A stretch of 64,000 nt of DNA from Rahnella aquatilis CIP 78.65 = ATCC 33071. Lineage in GTDB: Bacteria; Pseudomonadota; Gammaproteobacteria; Enterobacterales; Enterobacteriaceae. Shown here in pieces: positions 27,430 to 36,764 of the stretch; within the stretch, counting starts at the first letter, position 1, and each line of letters opens with the position of its first letter. A program made the translations under genes and the position numbers. The DNA lies in NCBI RefSeq assembly GCF_000241955.1, contig NC_016818.1, positions 3,472,001 through 3,536,000 on the forward strand, in the 5' to 3' direction. Below the pieces are notes generated by a model. The model was not told where the DNA came from and ran no database searches. It saw only the letters and a program-made list of their open reading frames with translations.

Positions 27430-30400
27430 ATGGCTAACTTTTTTATCGATCGCCCAATCTTTGCCTGGGTTTTAGCGATCATTATTTCCCTGTCCGGCGC
27501 ACTCGCGATCTATTTTTTGCCGGTTGAGCAATATCCCGACCTGGCTCCGCCGAACGTCAGGATTTCTGCCACCTATCCCGGCGCATCAGCACAAACATTA
27601 GAAAATACCGTCACCCAGATTATCGAACAAAACATGACCGGCCTCGATAATCTGATGTACATGTCCTCACAAAGCAGTAACGACGGTAAATCTCAAATTA
27701 CCCTGAGTTTTACCGCCGGAACCGATCCGAACGAAGCGCTGCAACAGGTGCAAAACCAGTTACAGCAGGCGCTTAAACGTCTGCCGCAGGATGTACAGAC
27801 GCAGGGTGTGACGGTGTCAAAAACCGGTGATACCAACCTGATGATGGTGGCGTTTGTCTCCACAGACGGCAGCATGGATAAGCAGGATATCGCCGACTAT
27901 GTGGCCTCCAATATTCAGGATCCGCTGAGCCGCGTGCCCGGTGTCGGCAGCATCGATGCTTACGGCTCACAATACGCGATGCGTATCTGGCTGGATCCGG
28001 ACAAACTCAATAATTACCAGCTGACCACCGCCGATGTGGTGACGGCCATCAAAGCACAAAACAGTCAGGTCGCTGTCGGTCAGCTCGGCGGCGCGCCTTC
28101 GGTGGATTTTCAGGCGCTGAACGCCACCATTAACGCACAGGCGCAGTTACAGACGCCGGAACAGTTCCGTCAGATCACGCTCAAAGTAAACCAGGACGGC
28201 TCACAGGTTAAACTTGGCGATGTCTCAACTGTCGGTCTTGGTGCGGAAAACTATGCCCTGCTCAGCCGCTATAACGGGCAGGCGGCGTCCGGTATGGGCG
28301 TGAAACTGGCGTCCGGTGCCAACGAACTGCAAACGGACAAAGCCGTTCGTGCACGTCTTGATGAGCTCTCTCACTATTTTCCGCACGGGCTGAAAGCCGA
28401 AATTGCCTACGAAACCACACCATTCGTTAAAGCGGCGATCACGGACGTGGTGAAAACGCTGTTTGAAGCCATCGTGCTGGTGTTTCTGGTGATGTACCTG
28501 TTTCTGCAAAACTTCCGCGCGACGCTGATCCCGACGATTGCCGTGCCGGTCGTTTTGCTGGGGACTTTCGCCGTACTGCATCAGTTTGGCTACAGCATCA
28601 ATACCCTGACGATGTTCGCGATGGTCCTCGCCATCGGCCTGCTGGTGGATGACGCCATCGTCGTCGTGGAAAACGTCGAGCGCGTGATGAGCGAGGAAGG
28701 CCTTAGCCCCAGAGAGGCCACGCGAAAATCGATGGGGCAAATTCAGAGTGCGCTGGTCGGGATTACGATGGTGCTGTCGGCGGTGTTCGTACCGATGGCG
28801 TTCTTCGGCGGCACCACCGGCGCAATCTATCGCCAGTTCTCCATCACCATTGTCTCGGCGATGGTGCTGTCAGTGTTCGTTGCGCTGACGCTGACACCGG
28901 CGCTGTGCTCAACCCTTCTCAAACCTGTCGCACAGGGACATCATCACGGTAAACGCGGTTTCTTCGGCTGGTTTAACCGGATGTTCGACCACAATGCGCG
29001 TCGCTACGAAAACGGCGTGGCGCGCGTGCTGCGTAACAGCCTGCGCTACATGCTGGGTTATGCCGCACTGGTCGCCGTGCTGGCCGTTATGTTTATCAAA
29101 CTGCCAACCTCTTTCCTGCCGCTGGAAGACCGTGGCGTGTTTACTGTGCAGATTCAGTTGCCGCCGGGTTCGACGTTGCAGCAAACCCAAAAGGTGGTGG
29201 AAAAGGTTGAGAAGTATTTCCTGACTGAAGATAAGAAAGACGTGCTTTCGGTGTTCTCGACCATCGGTGCCGGGCCGGGCGGTAACGGGCAGAACGTTGC
29301 GCGTATGTTCGTGCGCCTGACGCCGTGGGATGAACGCACTGGCACAGATGATTCTTCCTTTGCGCTGATCGACCGTGCGACCAAAGCGTTTAACAAGATC
29401 ACCGAAGCCCGTGTTATCGCCAGCAGCCCGCCCGCCATCAACGGCCTCGGCAGCGCCACCGGCTTTGATATGGAACTGCAAGATCACGCCGGGCTCGGCC
29501 ACGATGCACTGATGGCGGCACGGGATCAGTTACTGGCGATGACCGCCAAAGACAGCAATCTGACCCGCGTGCGTCACAACGGTCTGGATGACAGCCCGCA
29601 GTTGCAAATCGACATCGATCAGGTGAAAGCGCAGGCGCTGGGCGTGGCTATCTCTGATATCAACAGCACGCTGAGTACCGCGTGGGGCTCGACCTACGTC
29701 AATGACTTCGTTGACCGTGGCCGGGTGAAGAAAGTCTACGTGCAGGCCGCAGCGCAATACCGCATGTTGCCGGACGATATCGACCGCTGGTATGTACGAA
29801 ACTCCGCCGGCACCATGGTGCCCTTCTCCGCTTTCGCCACATCAAAATGGCTGACCGGTTCGCCGCGTCTGGAGCGTTACAACGGCTATTCCGCGCTGGA
29901 AATTGTGGGTGAACCGGCAACGGGTATCAGCAGCGGTACGGCGATGGATGACATGGAAAAGCTGGTGGCTAAATTACCGGTCGGGATTGGTCTGGAATGG
30001 ACCGGTCTGTCGTATCAGGAAAGACTGTCAGGTTCGCAGGCACCGGCGCTGTATGCGATCTCCCTGCTGGTGGTGTTCCTGTGTCTGGCGGCGCTGTACG
30101 AGAGCTGGTCCATTCCGTTCTCCGTCATGCTGGTGGTGCCGCTCGGCGTGCTCGGCGCAGTGATGGCCACCTGGCTGCGCGGGCTGGAAAACGATGTGTA
30201 TTTCCAGGTCGGGATGCTGACCATCATCGGTTTGTCGGCGAAGAACGCCATTTTGATTGTTGAATTTGCCAATGACCTGAATGTGCGCGGGAAGGAGTTA
30301 CTGGAGGCCACGCTCGAAGCCTCCAGAATGCGTCTGCGTCCGATTCTGATGACCTCGCTGGCGTTTGTTTTCGGCGTTCTGCCGATGGCGACCAGCATGG

Positions 30401-30585
30401 GGGCCGGTTCAGGCAGCCAGCACGCCGTCGGTACCGGCGTCATCGGCGGGATGATTTCCGCCACCGTGCTGGCGATTTTCTTCGTACCGCTGTTCTTTGT
30501 CTTGATCCGCCGTCGTTTTCCGGGCAAACACACTGCGACAGTCATTGCGGATATCGTGGAAACGGCACCTGCGGAACACCGGTAA
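27430..30585 (+). CDS. acrD: RND multidrug efflux transporter AcrD
   Basis: A protein of 1051 residues, an HAE1-type RND pump with 12 spans and two large periplasmic loops. It begins [17 protein letters not shown], has the proton-relay aspartates in [18 protein letters not shown] and the lysine in [16 protein letters not shown]. AcrD exports aminoglycosides and other amphiphiles, working with AcrA and TolC. No membrane-fusion-protein gene is adjacent, as in E. coli acrD. The next genes (ypfM, yffB, dapE) match the E. coli acrD neighbourhood, which supports acrD over acrB. Confidence 0.93.
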   Translation: MANFFIDRPIFAWVLAIIISLSGALAIYFLPVEQYPDLAPPNVRISATYPGASAQTLENTVTQIIEQNMTGLDNLMYMSSQSSNDGKSQITLSFTAGTDPNEALQQVQNQLQQALKRLPQDVQTQGVTVSKTGDTNLMMVAFVSTDGSMDKQDIADYVASNIQDPLSRVPGVGSIDAYGSQYAMRIWLDPDKLNNYQLTTADVVTAIKAQNSQVAVGQLGGAPSVDFQALNATINAQAQLQTPEQFRQITLKVNQDGSQVKLGDVSTVGLGAENYALLSRYNGQAASGMGVKLASGANELQTDKAVRARLDELSHYFPHGLKAEIAYETTPFVKAAITDVVKTLFEAIVLVFLVMYLFLQNFRATLIPTIAVPVVLLGTFAVLHQFGYSINTLTMFAMVLAIGLLVDDAIVVVENVERVMSEEGLSPREATRKSMGQIQSALVGITMVLSAVFVPMAFFGGTTGAIYRQFSITIVSAMVLSVFVALTLTPALCSTLLKPVAQGHHHGKRGFFGWFNRMFDHNARRYENGVARVLRNSLRYMLGYAALVAVLAVMFIKLPTSFLPLEDRGVFTVQIQLPPGSTLQQTQKVVEKVEKYFLTEDKKDVLSVFSTIGAGPGGNGQNVARMFVRLTPWDERTGTDDSSFALIDRATKAFNKITEARVIASSPPAINGLGSATGFDMELQDHAGLGHDALMAARDQLLAMTAKDSNLTRVRHNGLDDSPQLQIDIDQVKAQALGVAISDINSTLSTAWGSTYVNDFVDRGRVKKVYVQAAAQYRMLPDDIDRWYVRNSAGTMVPFSAFATSKWLTGSPRLERYNGYSALEIVGEPATGISSGTAMDDMEKLVAKLPVGIGLEWTGLSYQERLSGSQAPALYAISLLVVFLCLAALYESWSIPFSVMLVVPLGVLGAVMATWLRGLENDVYFQVGMLTIIGLSAKNAILIVEFANDLNVRGKELLEATLEASRMRLRPILMTSLAFVFGVLPMATSMGAGSGSQHAVGTGVIGGMISATVLAIFFVPLFFVLIRRRFPGKHTATVIADIVETAPAEHR

Positions 30586-30606
30586 AAGCGCAGGATCGCA
30601 GGCAAC

Positions 30607-30640
30607 AAAAAAGGCGTTAATTCACATTAACGCCTTTTTT
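30607..30640 (+). terminator. Intrinsic terminator of acrD
   Basis: AAAAAAGGCGTTAA pairs perfectly with TTAACGCCTTTTTT around a six-base loop. Confidence 0.92.
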
Positions 30641-30774
30641 ATTCATGATTTACTGGCTGTGAGAATCGTCGCTAAATGCAACGTAATGGTCTTCCTGAAC
30701 AAACGTTTTTTATAATGACGTGCTGCACTGAGAATAAATCTTTTCTTTGCTTTGTCGGTAACGATGTGGGGCAA

Positions 30775-30834
30775 TTACGCTTTCAACATACGGTCGATAA
30801 AGTCTTTCCAGTGACCTAATTCTTGCTCTAACAT
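30775..30834 (-). CDS. ypfM: Small protein YpfM (19 residues)
   Basis: Encodes MLEQELGHWKDFIDRMLKA, near-identical in pattern to E. coli YpfM, which lies at the same place between acrD and yffB. A GGGGAG ribosome-binding site lies five bases before the ATG. It is a short amphipathic helix whose function is unknown; membrane association is possible. Confidence 0.88.
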   Translation of the reverse strand: MLEQELGHWKDFIDRMLKA

Positions 30835-31034
30835 TTTACTCCCCTTGATTGGACGCTGGCAGTATACGTCTGTTTTTTGACCATGCAAAACCTCTGTGAG
30901 TATTTTTTAAGCGCGATCACAATCCCGCCCCGTCTGGATCCTGCCAGCGTTTTGCCTCATTATGTGTTCTTCTCTGACGCCACTTATCAGCGCGGCAAAA
31001 AAGCGCTTATTTTACTGACAGGTTACGTTTTTCT

Positions 31035-31418
31035 ATGGCAACAACTTCAGCTCAAACCTCATTTATTCTCTACGGCATAAAAAATTGCGATACCGTTAAG
31101 AAAGCCCGCCGCTGGCTGGAAGAAAACGGGGTTGAATGCCAGTTTCATGATTACCGGGTCGAAGGGCTGGATGCCGCGTTGCTGCAGGATTTGTTAGATA
31201 AACAAGGCTGGGAAGCGATGCTCAATACCCGCGGCACCACCTGGCGCAAGCTCGATGAGGCTACCCGCGCCGCCTGCGATAACCAGGCCAGTGCCAAAGC
31301 GCTGATGCTCGAACATCCGGCAGTGATCAAACGTCCTTTTTTACTGGCGCCAGACGGCCAGTCTCTGCTGGGATTCAAACCAGAAAGCTATCAGCAATTT
31401 CTTGCACAGGTGAAGTAA
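31035..31418 (+). CDS. yffB: ArsC/Spx-family protein YffB
   Basis: A protein of 127 residues with a thioredoxin-like fold: [23 protein letters not shown] with a single N-terminal cysteine, then the [13 protein letters not shown] motif and IKRPFLL. It resembles arsenate reductase and Spx but has no arsenic operon context. E. coli YffB is described as a glutathione-dependent thiol reductase candidate. It overlaps or abuts dapE (one base between stop and ATG), forming yffB-dapE. Confidence 0.92.
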   Translation: MATTSAQTSFILYGIKNCDTVKKARRWLEENGVECQFHDYRVEGLDAALLQDLLDKQGWEAMLNTRGTTWRKLDEATRAACDNQASAKALMLEHPAVIKRPFLLAPDGQSLLGFKPESYQQFLAQVK

Positions 31419-31419
31419 C

Positions 31420-32547
31420 ATGAGTTGTCCGGTTCTCGATTTAGCCCAACAGTTAATCCGCCGCCCTTCCCTCAGCCCGGACGATGCCGGCTGTCAGGAG
31501 ATTATGATTGCCCGCCTTGAGGCCATTGGGTTCCACGTTGAGCCGATGCATTTTGGCGATACCCTGAATTTCTGGGCGACACGTGGTGAAGGCAAAACGC
31601 TGGCCTTTGCCGGGCATACCGACGTCGTCCCTACCGGCGATCACAAACTGTGGGTTACCGGCCCGTTTGAGCCGACGCTGCGCGACGGCATGTTGTATGG
31701 CCGCGGTGCGGCAGACATGAAAGGTTCACTGGCGGCGATGGTGGTGGCAGCAGAGCGTTTTGTCGCCGCCAACCCGAATCATCAGGGCCGTCTGGCTTTT
31801 CTCATTACTTCCGATGAGGAAGCCAGCGCCGTTAACGGCACGGTGAAAGTGGTCAGCGCGCTGATGGCACGCAATGAGCGCCTCGATTACTGTCTGGTTG
31901 GCGAGCCTTCCAGCACCACGCGCGTCGGCGATATTGTGAAAAATGGCCGTCGCGGTTCCATGACCGCCAACCTGCATGTGCATGGCGTTCAGGGGCACGT
32001 CGCCTATCCGCATCTGGCGGATAATCCGGTACACCGTGCCATGCCAGCGCTGAATGAACTGGTCGCCACTGTATGGGATAACGGCAACGAATTCTTCCCG
32101 CCGACCAGCATGCAAATCGCCAATATCAACGCAGGCACCGGCAGCAACAACGTCATTCCGGGCGAACTGTATGTGCAGTTCAATTTCCGTTTCAGCACCG
32201 AACTGACCGATGACATCATCAGACAGCGCGTCGCCGAATTACTGGATCGCCATAACCTGCAATACACCCTGAACTGGGTGGTTTCCGGCCAGCCATTCCT
32301 GACATCACGCGGTGCGCTGGTGGATGCGGTGGTCAACGCCGTGCGTCACTACAGCGAAATCACGCCGGAACTGCAAACCACCGGCGGCACCTCCGACGGG
32401 CGTTTTATCGCGCTGATGGGGGCGCAGGTGGTGGAACTGGGGCCGGTCAACGCGACTATCCACAAAATCAATGAATGCGTCCATGCCGCCGATCTGCAGG
32501 TGCTCAGCCGCATGTATCAGCGCATTATGGAACAGTTAATCGCATGA
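31420..32547 (+). CDS. dapE: Succinyl-diaminopimelate desuccinylase DapE
   Basis: A protein of 375 residues, the E. coli length, an M20-type zinc enzyme. Metal ligands are visible in [26 protein letters not shown] and [11 protein letters not shown]. It cleaves N-succinyl-LL-diaminopimelate to LL-DAP and succinate in the lysine/peptidoglycan pathway. dapA, an earlier step of the same pathway, is at 42-43 kb. Its stop overlaps the next gene by ATGA. Confidence 0.96.
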   Translation: MSCPVLDLAQQLIRRPSLSPDDAGCQEIMIARLEAIGFHVEPMHFGDTLNFWATRGEGKTLAFAGHTDVVPTGDHKLWVTGPFEPTLRDGMLYGRGAADMKGSLAAMVVAAERFVAANPNHQGRLAFLITSDEEASAVNGTVKVVSALMARNERLDYCLVGEPSSTTRVGDIVKNGRRGSMTANLHVHGVQGHVAYPHLADNPVHRAMPALNELVATVWDNGNEFFPPTSMQIANINAGTGSNNVIPGELYVQFNFRFSTELTDDIIRQRVAELLDRHNLQYTLNWVVSGQPFLTSRGALVDAVVNAVRHYSEITPELQTTGGTSDGRFIALMGAQVVELGPVNATIHKINECVHAADLQVLSRMYQRIMEQLIA

Positions 32548-33218
32548 TCACTCATGAGATGCTGACCGGGTGCTCCGATGCACATCTGGTGACTCTCGGC
32601 GACGGGCCGCATCGTTTGCAGAAAGAAGCGGCGCAGGCATTCGAAAAAATGCGTCTGGCAGCCCGTGACGCCGGTTTTGACCTGCAACCAGCCAGCACCT
32701 TTCGTGATTTCGATCGGCAACGGGCTATCTGGAATGGCAAATTTCGCGGCGAGCGACCAGTATTAGATAAGAACAGCCAGCCGGTGGATATCAGCGCGCT
32801 GACGGCGGCAGAACGTTGTGAGCTGATTTTGCGCTGGTCGGCGCTGCCGGGCGCAAGCCGTCACCACTGGGGCAGTGATCTGGATGTGTACGATCCGTCA
32901 TTGTTACCGGCAGGTAAGACACTGCAACTGGAGCCGTGGGAATATGAAGAAGGCGGGTATTTTTATCCGCTGAATCAATGGATGTCAGCGCATATGGCAG
33001 AATTTGGTTTTTACCGCCCGTATGCAGAAGATCGCGGCGGTGTGGCTGTCGAACCCTGGCATCTGAGTTACCGGCCACTGGCGGCAGAATGTGAAAAACA
33101 GCTCACGCCGCAGGTGTTACTCAGCGCCTGGACCGGAAAAGACGTCGCTGCCGCAGACTGGTTAGCCGGGCAACTAGACATCCTTTTCCCGCGATTTATC
33201 GCCCCCTCACCCCTTTAA
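32544..33218 (+). CDS. M15-family D-alanyl-D-alanine carboxypeptidase-like protein
   Basis: A protein of 224 residues with the M15B/VanY pattern: [14 protein letters not shown] supplies zinc His and Asp ligands, and [11 protein letters not shown] supplies the catalytic Glu and third ligand His. Unlike secreted LdcB/VanY relatives it shows no signal peptide, so a cytosolic role on muropeptides is suggested. The start at 32544 overlaps the dapE stop (ATGA), implying translational coupling. The dapE and ypfN genes flank it; E. coli lacks a gene here. Confidence 0.85.
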   Translation: MITHEMLTGCSDAHLVTLGDGPHRLQKEAAQAFEKMRLAARDAGFDLQPASTFRDFDRQRAIWNGKFRGERPVLDKNSQPVDISALTAAERCELILRWSALPGASRHHWGSDLDVYDPSLLPAGKTLQLEPWEYEEGGYFYPLNQWMSAHMAEFGFYRPYAEDRGGVAVEPWHLSYRPLAAECEKQLTPQVLLSAWTGKDVAAADWLAGQLDILFPRFIAPSPL

Positions 33219-33228
33219 GGAGTACACC

Positions 33229-33414
33229 ATGGAGTGGATTAAAGATTACTGGTGGATCGTTCTGATCATTCTGGTCGGCATGTTCATCAGCGGCATCAAA
33301 GAGCTGAACCGCGTTGATGTGAAAAAGTTCCTGAAAGACAAACCTGAGATCCCGCCGCATCGCGACAACAATGCTGAGTGGGATAAAGATGACGACTGGC
33401 CAAAGAAAAAGTAA
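33229..33414 (+). CDS. ypfN: UPF0370 small membrane protein YpfN
   Basis: A protein of 61 residues: one N-terminal membrane span ([16 protein letters not shown]), then a conserved polar tail ([27 protein letters not shown]) matching E. coli YpfN. AAGGAG precedes the ATG. Function is unknown. It closes the yffB-dapE-M15 run. Confidence 0.92.
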   Translation: MEWIKDYWWIVLIILVGMFISGIKELNRVDVKKFLKDKPEIPPHRDNNAEWDKDDDWPKKK

Positions 33415-33544
33415 TCCCACCTCGCCAGCCCCTCACCTTTAATCAATATTAGTCGGCGGATAATCTAGCGATTCTCCGCCGATTGACTTTCTCTCCTGCC
33501 ACTATCATGCAACGTGAAACTGATGCACGGAGAGAACACGTCCT

Positions 33545-34825
33545 TTGCAAACATTAACGATTAACCGGGCAGATCAGGCAGTGCCTGAGCCCGTCGACGC
33601 GTCACAATTTCTGGGTCTGGCTCCGTTTTTGCGCATGAGCATTGCGGGCGAGGAATGGTCTGACATCGCACAGACACTGATTACCCGTGCGCAGCAAACC
33701 CCTGATGACGCCGTATTATGGATGAACCTTTCCACTGTCATGCTGTGCCTGCAACGCACTGAACTGGGTCTGAGCATTCAGAATCAGGCACTGGCGATGC
33801 AACAGGTTTATACCCTTCGTGCCGCGCAACAACCGGCAAAATTACGTTTACTGATACTGATGGTACCCGGCACGCTTTCCGCGAATGTGCCGCTGGATTG
33901 CCTGCTGGAAAACAGCGACATTGAGCTGATTTATTACTACATCACGCCCGAAGCCCCTTTTGAAGCACCGATCCCTGAACACGATTTACTGATGGTCGGC
34001 ATCAGTGCTACCACGGAAAATCTGTTTCTGTTGCAGCAACTGGAAAATGTCACGGAACATTGGCCGGTGCCGGTCATCAATGCGCCACAGCATATCCCGA
34101 ACTCCGAGCGCCATACCGCCAGCGGCCTGTTGCAGAACAAGCCGGGTCTGGTGATTGCACAGGCGCATCCGGTGACGTTTGCAGCGCTTACGGCGGTTGC
34201 GGCAGACGAAACCACGCTGCGCGATACGCTGCCTGACAGCGATTATCCGGTGATCCTGCGCCCTGCGGGTTCGCACGGCGGTCACGGCCTGGAAAAAATT
34301 ACCTGTCAGGAAGAACTGGCTGACTACCTGACCCGCGTGCAGGTTGAAGATTATTTCCTGTCGCAGTTTATTGATTACAGCAATAAAGACGGTCAGTTCC
34401 GTAAGTACCGCATTTCGTTGATCGACGGCGTGCCATATGCCTGTCATATGGCAATTTCATCCCACTGGATGGTGCATTACGTGAATGCCTTCATGTATGA
34501 AGATATCCAAAAGCGTGAAGAAGAAGCCGCATTCCTCAACAACTTCCAGGTATTCGCGCGCCGCCACCAGCAGGCGCTGAAAGCGATTTATGACACGACG
34601 CAACTCGACTATCTCGGCATCGATTGCAGCGAAACGCCGGACGGCGAGTTACTGGTGTTTGAAATTGATCCGGCCATGGTGGTGCACGCGATGGATCTGG
34701 AAGTGATGTTCCCGCACAAACAAATCCACATGAATAACGTTAAAACAGCATGCCGCGAGTTGCTGTTATCCCGTGCCTTTGCGCACACCAACACCTCTGC
34801 TGATGCGTTTAAAGGACAAGAATAA
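33545..34825 (+). CDS. ATP-grasp ligase-like protein with TPR-like N terminus
   Basis: A protein of 426 residues starting at TTG (GGAGAG ten bases upstream). Residues ~45-95 look like tetratricopeptide helices (DDAVLWMNLSTVMLCLQRTELG). A Rossmann-like pre-ATP-grasp part follows. From ~225 there is an ATP-grasp fold: VILRPAGSHGGHGLEKI nucleotide loop, SQFIDYSNKDGQFRKYRISL, and metal ligands in LGIDCSETPDGELLVFEIDP. Such enzymes join a carboxylate to an amine or thiol through an acyl phosphate. It is two bases ahead of a SerC-type gene and the pair interrupts the ypfN-ypfH synteny. The substrate is unknown. Confidence 0.75.
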   Translation: MQTLTINRADQAVPEPVDASQFLGLAPFLRMSIAGEEWSDIAQTLITRAQQTPDDAVLWMNLSTVMLCLQRTELGLSIQNQALAMQQVYTLRAAQQPAKLRLLILMVPGTLSANVPLDCLLENSDIELIYYYITPEAPFEAPIPEHDLLMVGISATTENLFLLQQLENVTEHWPVPVINAPQHIPNSERHTASGLLQNKPGLVIAQAHPVTFAALTAVAADETTLRDTLPDSDYPVILRPAGSHGGHGLEKITCQEELADYLTRVQVEDYFLSQFIDYSNKDGQFRKYRISLIDGVPYACHMAISSHWMVHYVNAFMYEDIQKREEEAAFLNNFQVFARRHQQALKAIYDTTQLDYLGIDCSETPDGELLVFEIDPAMVVHAMDLEVMFPHKQIHMNNVKTACRELLLSRAFAHTNTSADAFKGQE

Positions 34826-34827
34826 CT

Positions 34828-35928
34828 ATGATTTCACGTAACGCCCTGAACTTCTCCGGTGGTCCTGGCGCATTGCCAGAAACCGTTCTCGCTCAGGTTG
34901 AAGCCGCGATAAAAGAAGTGCCGGAAGTGGGCCTGTCGATCCTCGGTATCAGCCACCGCTCAGACTGGTTTGCCGCCATTGTGCAGGAAACCGAAAACAA
35001 CATCCGCACCCTGCTCGGCTTGTCGAAAGATTTCCATATCCTGTTCCTGCAGGGCGGCGCAACGCAGCAGTTTTCCATGGTGCCGATGACGCTGTTGCGC
35101 GGCCAGAAGCATGCGGCAGAATATCTTGATACCGGTTACTGGAGCAGTAAAGTTGTCACCGAAGCGCGTCGTGAAGGGCCGGTAAAGGTGCTATGGAGCG
35201 GCGAATCCTGCGGATTTAACCGACTGCCCTCGGACGACGAACTGGCATTTTCGCCTGATGCGCCGTATCTGCATTATGTCTCGAACGAAACGGTGGAAGG
35301 GTTACAGTTCCAGCGCGTTTTGGGCCGCGACGATGTGCCCCGTGTCTGCGATATGTCTTCCGATTTCCTGTCCAAACCCTGCGATGCCAACAAGTTTTCC
35401 GTGATCTACGCTCATGCGCAGAAAAACATCGGCCCGGCGGGCGTCACCATCGTGCTGGTGCACGATACCGTGGTGAAAGCGTCGTCTGACGAATTGCCAT
35501 CATTCCTGAACTACCGCCGCCAGGTGGAATCTCATTCCAACCTCAACACGCCGCCGGTATTTGCGATTTATGTAGTGCTGCTGGTCACCCGCTGGCTGCT
35601 TAACGACGTCGGCGGTCTGGAAAATATGGAACAAACCAACCGCCATAAAGCAGAACTGCTGTATGCAATGCTCGACAACAGCGACGGTTTCTACAATGGC
35701 TGGAGCAGCAAAGCCGACCGTTCACAGATGAACGTTGCGTTTAAGTTGCCGGATGCGGATCTGGAGAAGAAATTCCTGGCCGAAAGTCAGGAAGCTGGCT
35801 TCTCCGGTCTGGCAGGGCACCGTGCGATTGGCGGCATCCGTGCCTCTATCTACAACGCCCTGTCGCTGCCAGCGGCCGAAAAACTGACGAACTTCATGGA
35901 TGATTTCATGCATAAAAACCGCAGGTAA
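34828..35928 (+). CDS. SerC-family aminotransferase, second copy (phosphoserine transaminase-like)
   Basis: A protein of 366 residues, full SerC length. PLP lysine is Lys199 in AHAQKNIGPAG; substrate phosphate-binding residues are present in GISHRSDWF and GHRAIGGIRASIYNA. The GGATQQF loop follows the Bacillus-like rather than the E. coli GGRGQF form. In Enterobacterales the housekeeping serC lies with aroA, so this gene is most likely a paralogue with a specialised substrate, coupled to the ATP-grasp gene. Phosphoserine formation itself cannot be excluded. A strong terminator follows, closing the two-gene operon. Confidence 0.85.
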   Translation: MISRNALNFSGGPGALPETVLAQVEAAIKEVPEVGLSILGISHRSDWFAAIVQETENNIRTLLGLSKDFHILFLQGGATQQFSMVPMTLLRGQKHAAEYLDTGYWSSKVVTEARREGPVKVLWSGESCGFNRLPSDDELAFSPDAPYLHYVSNETVEGLQFQRVLGRDDVPRVCDMSSDFLSKPCDANKFSVIYAHAQKNIGPAGVTIVLVHDTVVKASSDELPSFLNYRRQVESHSNLNTPPVFAIYVVLLVTRWLLNDVGGLENMEQTNRHKAELLYAMLDNSDGFYNGWSSKADRSQMNVAFKLPDADLEKKFLAESQEAGFSGLAGHRAIGGIRASIYNALSLPAAEKLTNFMDDFMHKNRR

Positions 35929-35946
35929 TCCCCCTCAGTCAGACAT

Positions 35947-35985
35947 AAAAATGCCCCCGGTTGTGATGCAGCCGGGGGCATTTTT
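35947..35985. terminator. Strong bidirectional terminator
   Basis: AAAAATGCCCCCGG pairs with CCGGGGGCATTTTT, separating the ATP-grasp/SerC operon from ypfH. Confidence 0.93.
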
Positions 35986-36005
35986 TAATAAAAGTGGCAG
36001 CGAAA

Positions 36006-36656
36006 TCAGTGCTGATGCGACTTCGGTTCGTAATTTTGCAAATGCGCTATCGCCGTATTAATCATATGGGAATCCAGCCCGTGTCCCATACCCGGCTGAA
36101 GATTGAGCGTACATTCACAGCCCAATGATTTCAGACGTTCTGCCGCACTTTTCGACTGGAATGGATTAATCACCGGATCCTGTTCGCCATGAATGAAATG
36201 CACCACCGTACCGGCGGCAATGGGTTTTTCCGGCAGCGTTGAAAAACGCCCGCTGAACGCGATAATGCGCGACGCCAGATGCTCTTCCACTTTCGTCGAT
36301 TCCAGCGCCATGATGGTGCCCTGCGAGAAGCCGACTAATGTAGTGTGTTCCGGCGTGACGCCGGTTTTCTGCTGCCAGTCACGGACAATCTGCACAAACA
36401 CGGGCATTGCGGCATCCACACGCGGCTGGCGATTTTGTTCAGTCACGCCCTGCACGGAAAACCACTGGAAGCCCCGGCCAAAATCACAAATATCCGGGCT
36501 GCCGACGCTGACCACCTGCGCCTGCGGGAATGAAACAGCGAAAAACTTACCGATTTCGCCCATAGAAATCGGGTTATCACCCACGCCATGAAATAATAAA
36601 ATCAGCTGATTAGCCCTTTCTTCCGGTTCCCGGACGATGATCTGTTCTGAGCTCAT
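36006..36656 (-). CDS. ypfH: Carboxylesterase YpfH
   Basis: A protein of 216 residues, alpha/beta hydrolase. Nucleophile in GFSQG, acid in HGEQDPVIN, histidine in GMGHGLD; LLFHGVGDN forms the oxyanion region. It is cytosolic and acts on short acyl esters in E. coli. Gene order ypfH-tmcA matches E. coli. Confidence 0.92.
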   Translation of the reverse strand: MSSEQIIVREPEERANQLILLFHGVGDNPISMGEIGKFFAVSFPQAQVVSVGSPDICDFGRGFQWFSVQGVTEQNRQPRVDAAMPVFVQIVRDWQQKTGVTPEHTTLVGFSQGTIMALESTKVEEHLASRIIAFSGRFSTLPEKPIAAGTVVHFIHGEQDPVINPFQSKSAAERLKSLGCECTLNLQPGMGHGLDSHMINTAIAHLQNYEPKSHQH

Positions 36657-36764
36657 GGCTCTCTCCCGTTGTCATTTAATGGGTTCACTATACGCCGCCT
36701 GCCGGTCAGTAAAATCGGGTTTTATTGAACGAGTCTTTCCATTTTTTGCAATGAAACCGCTGAG

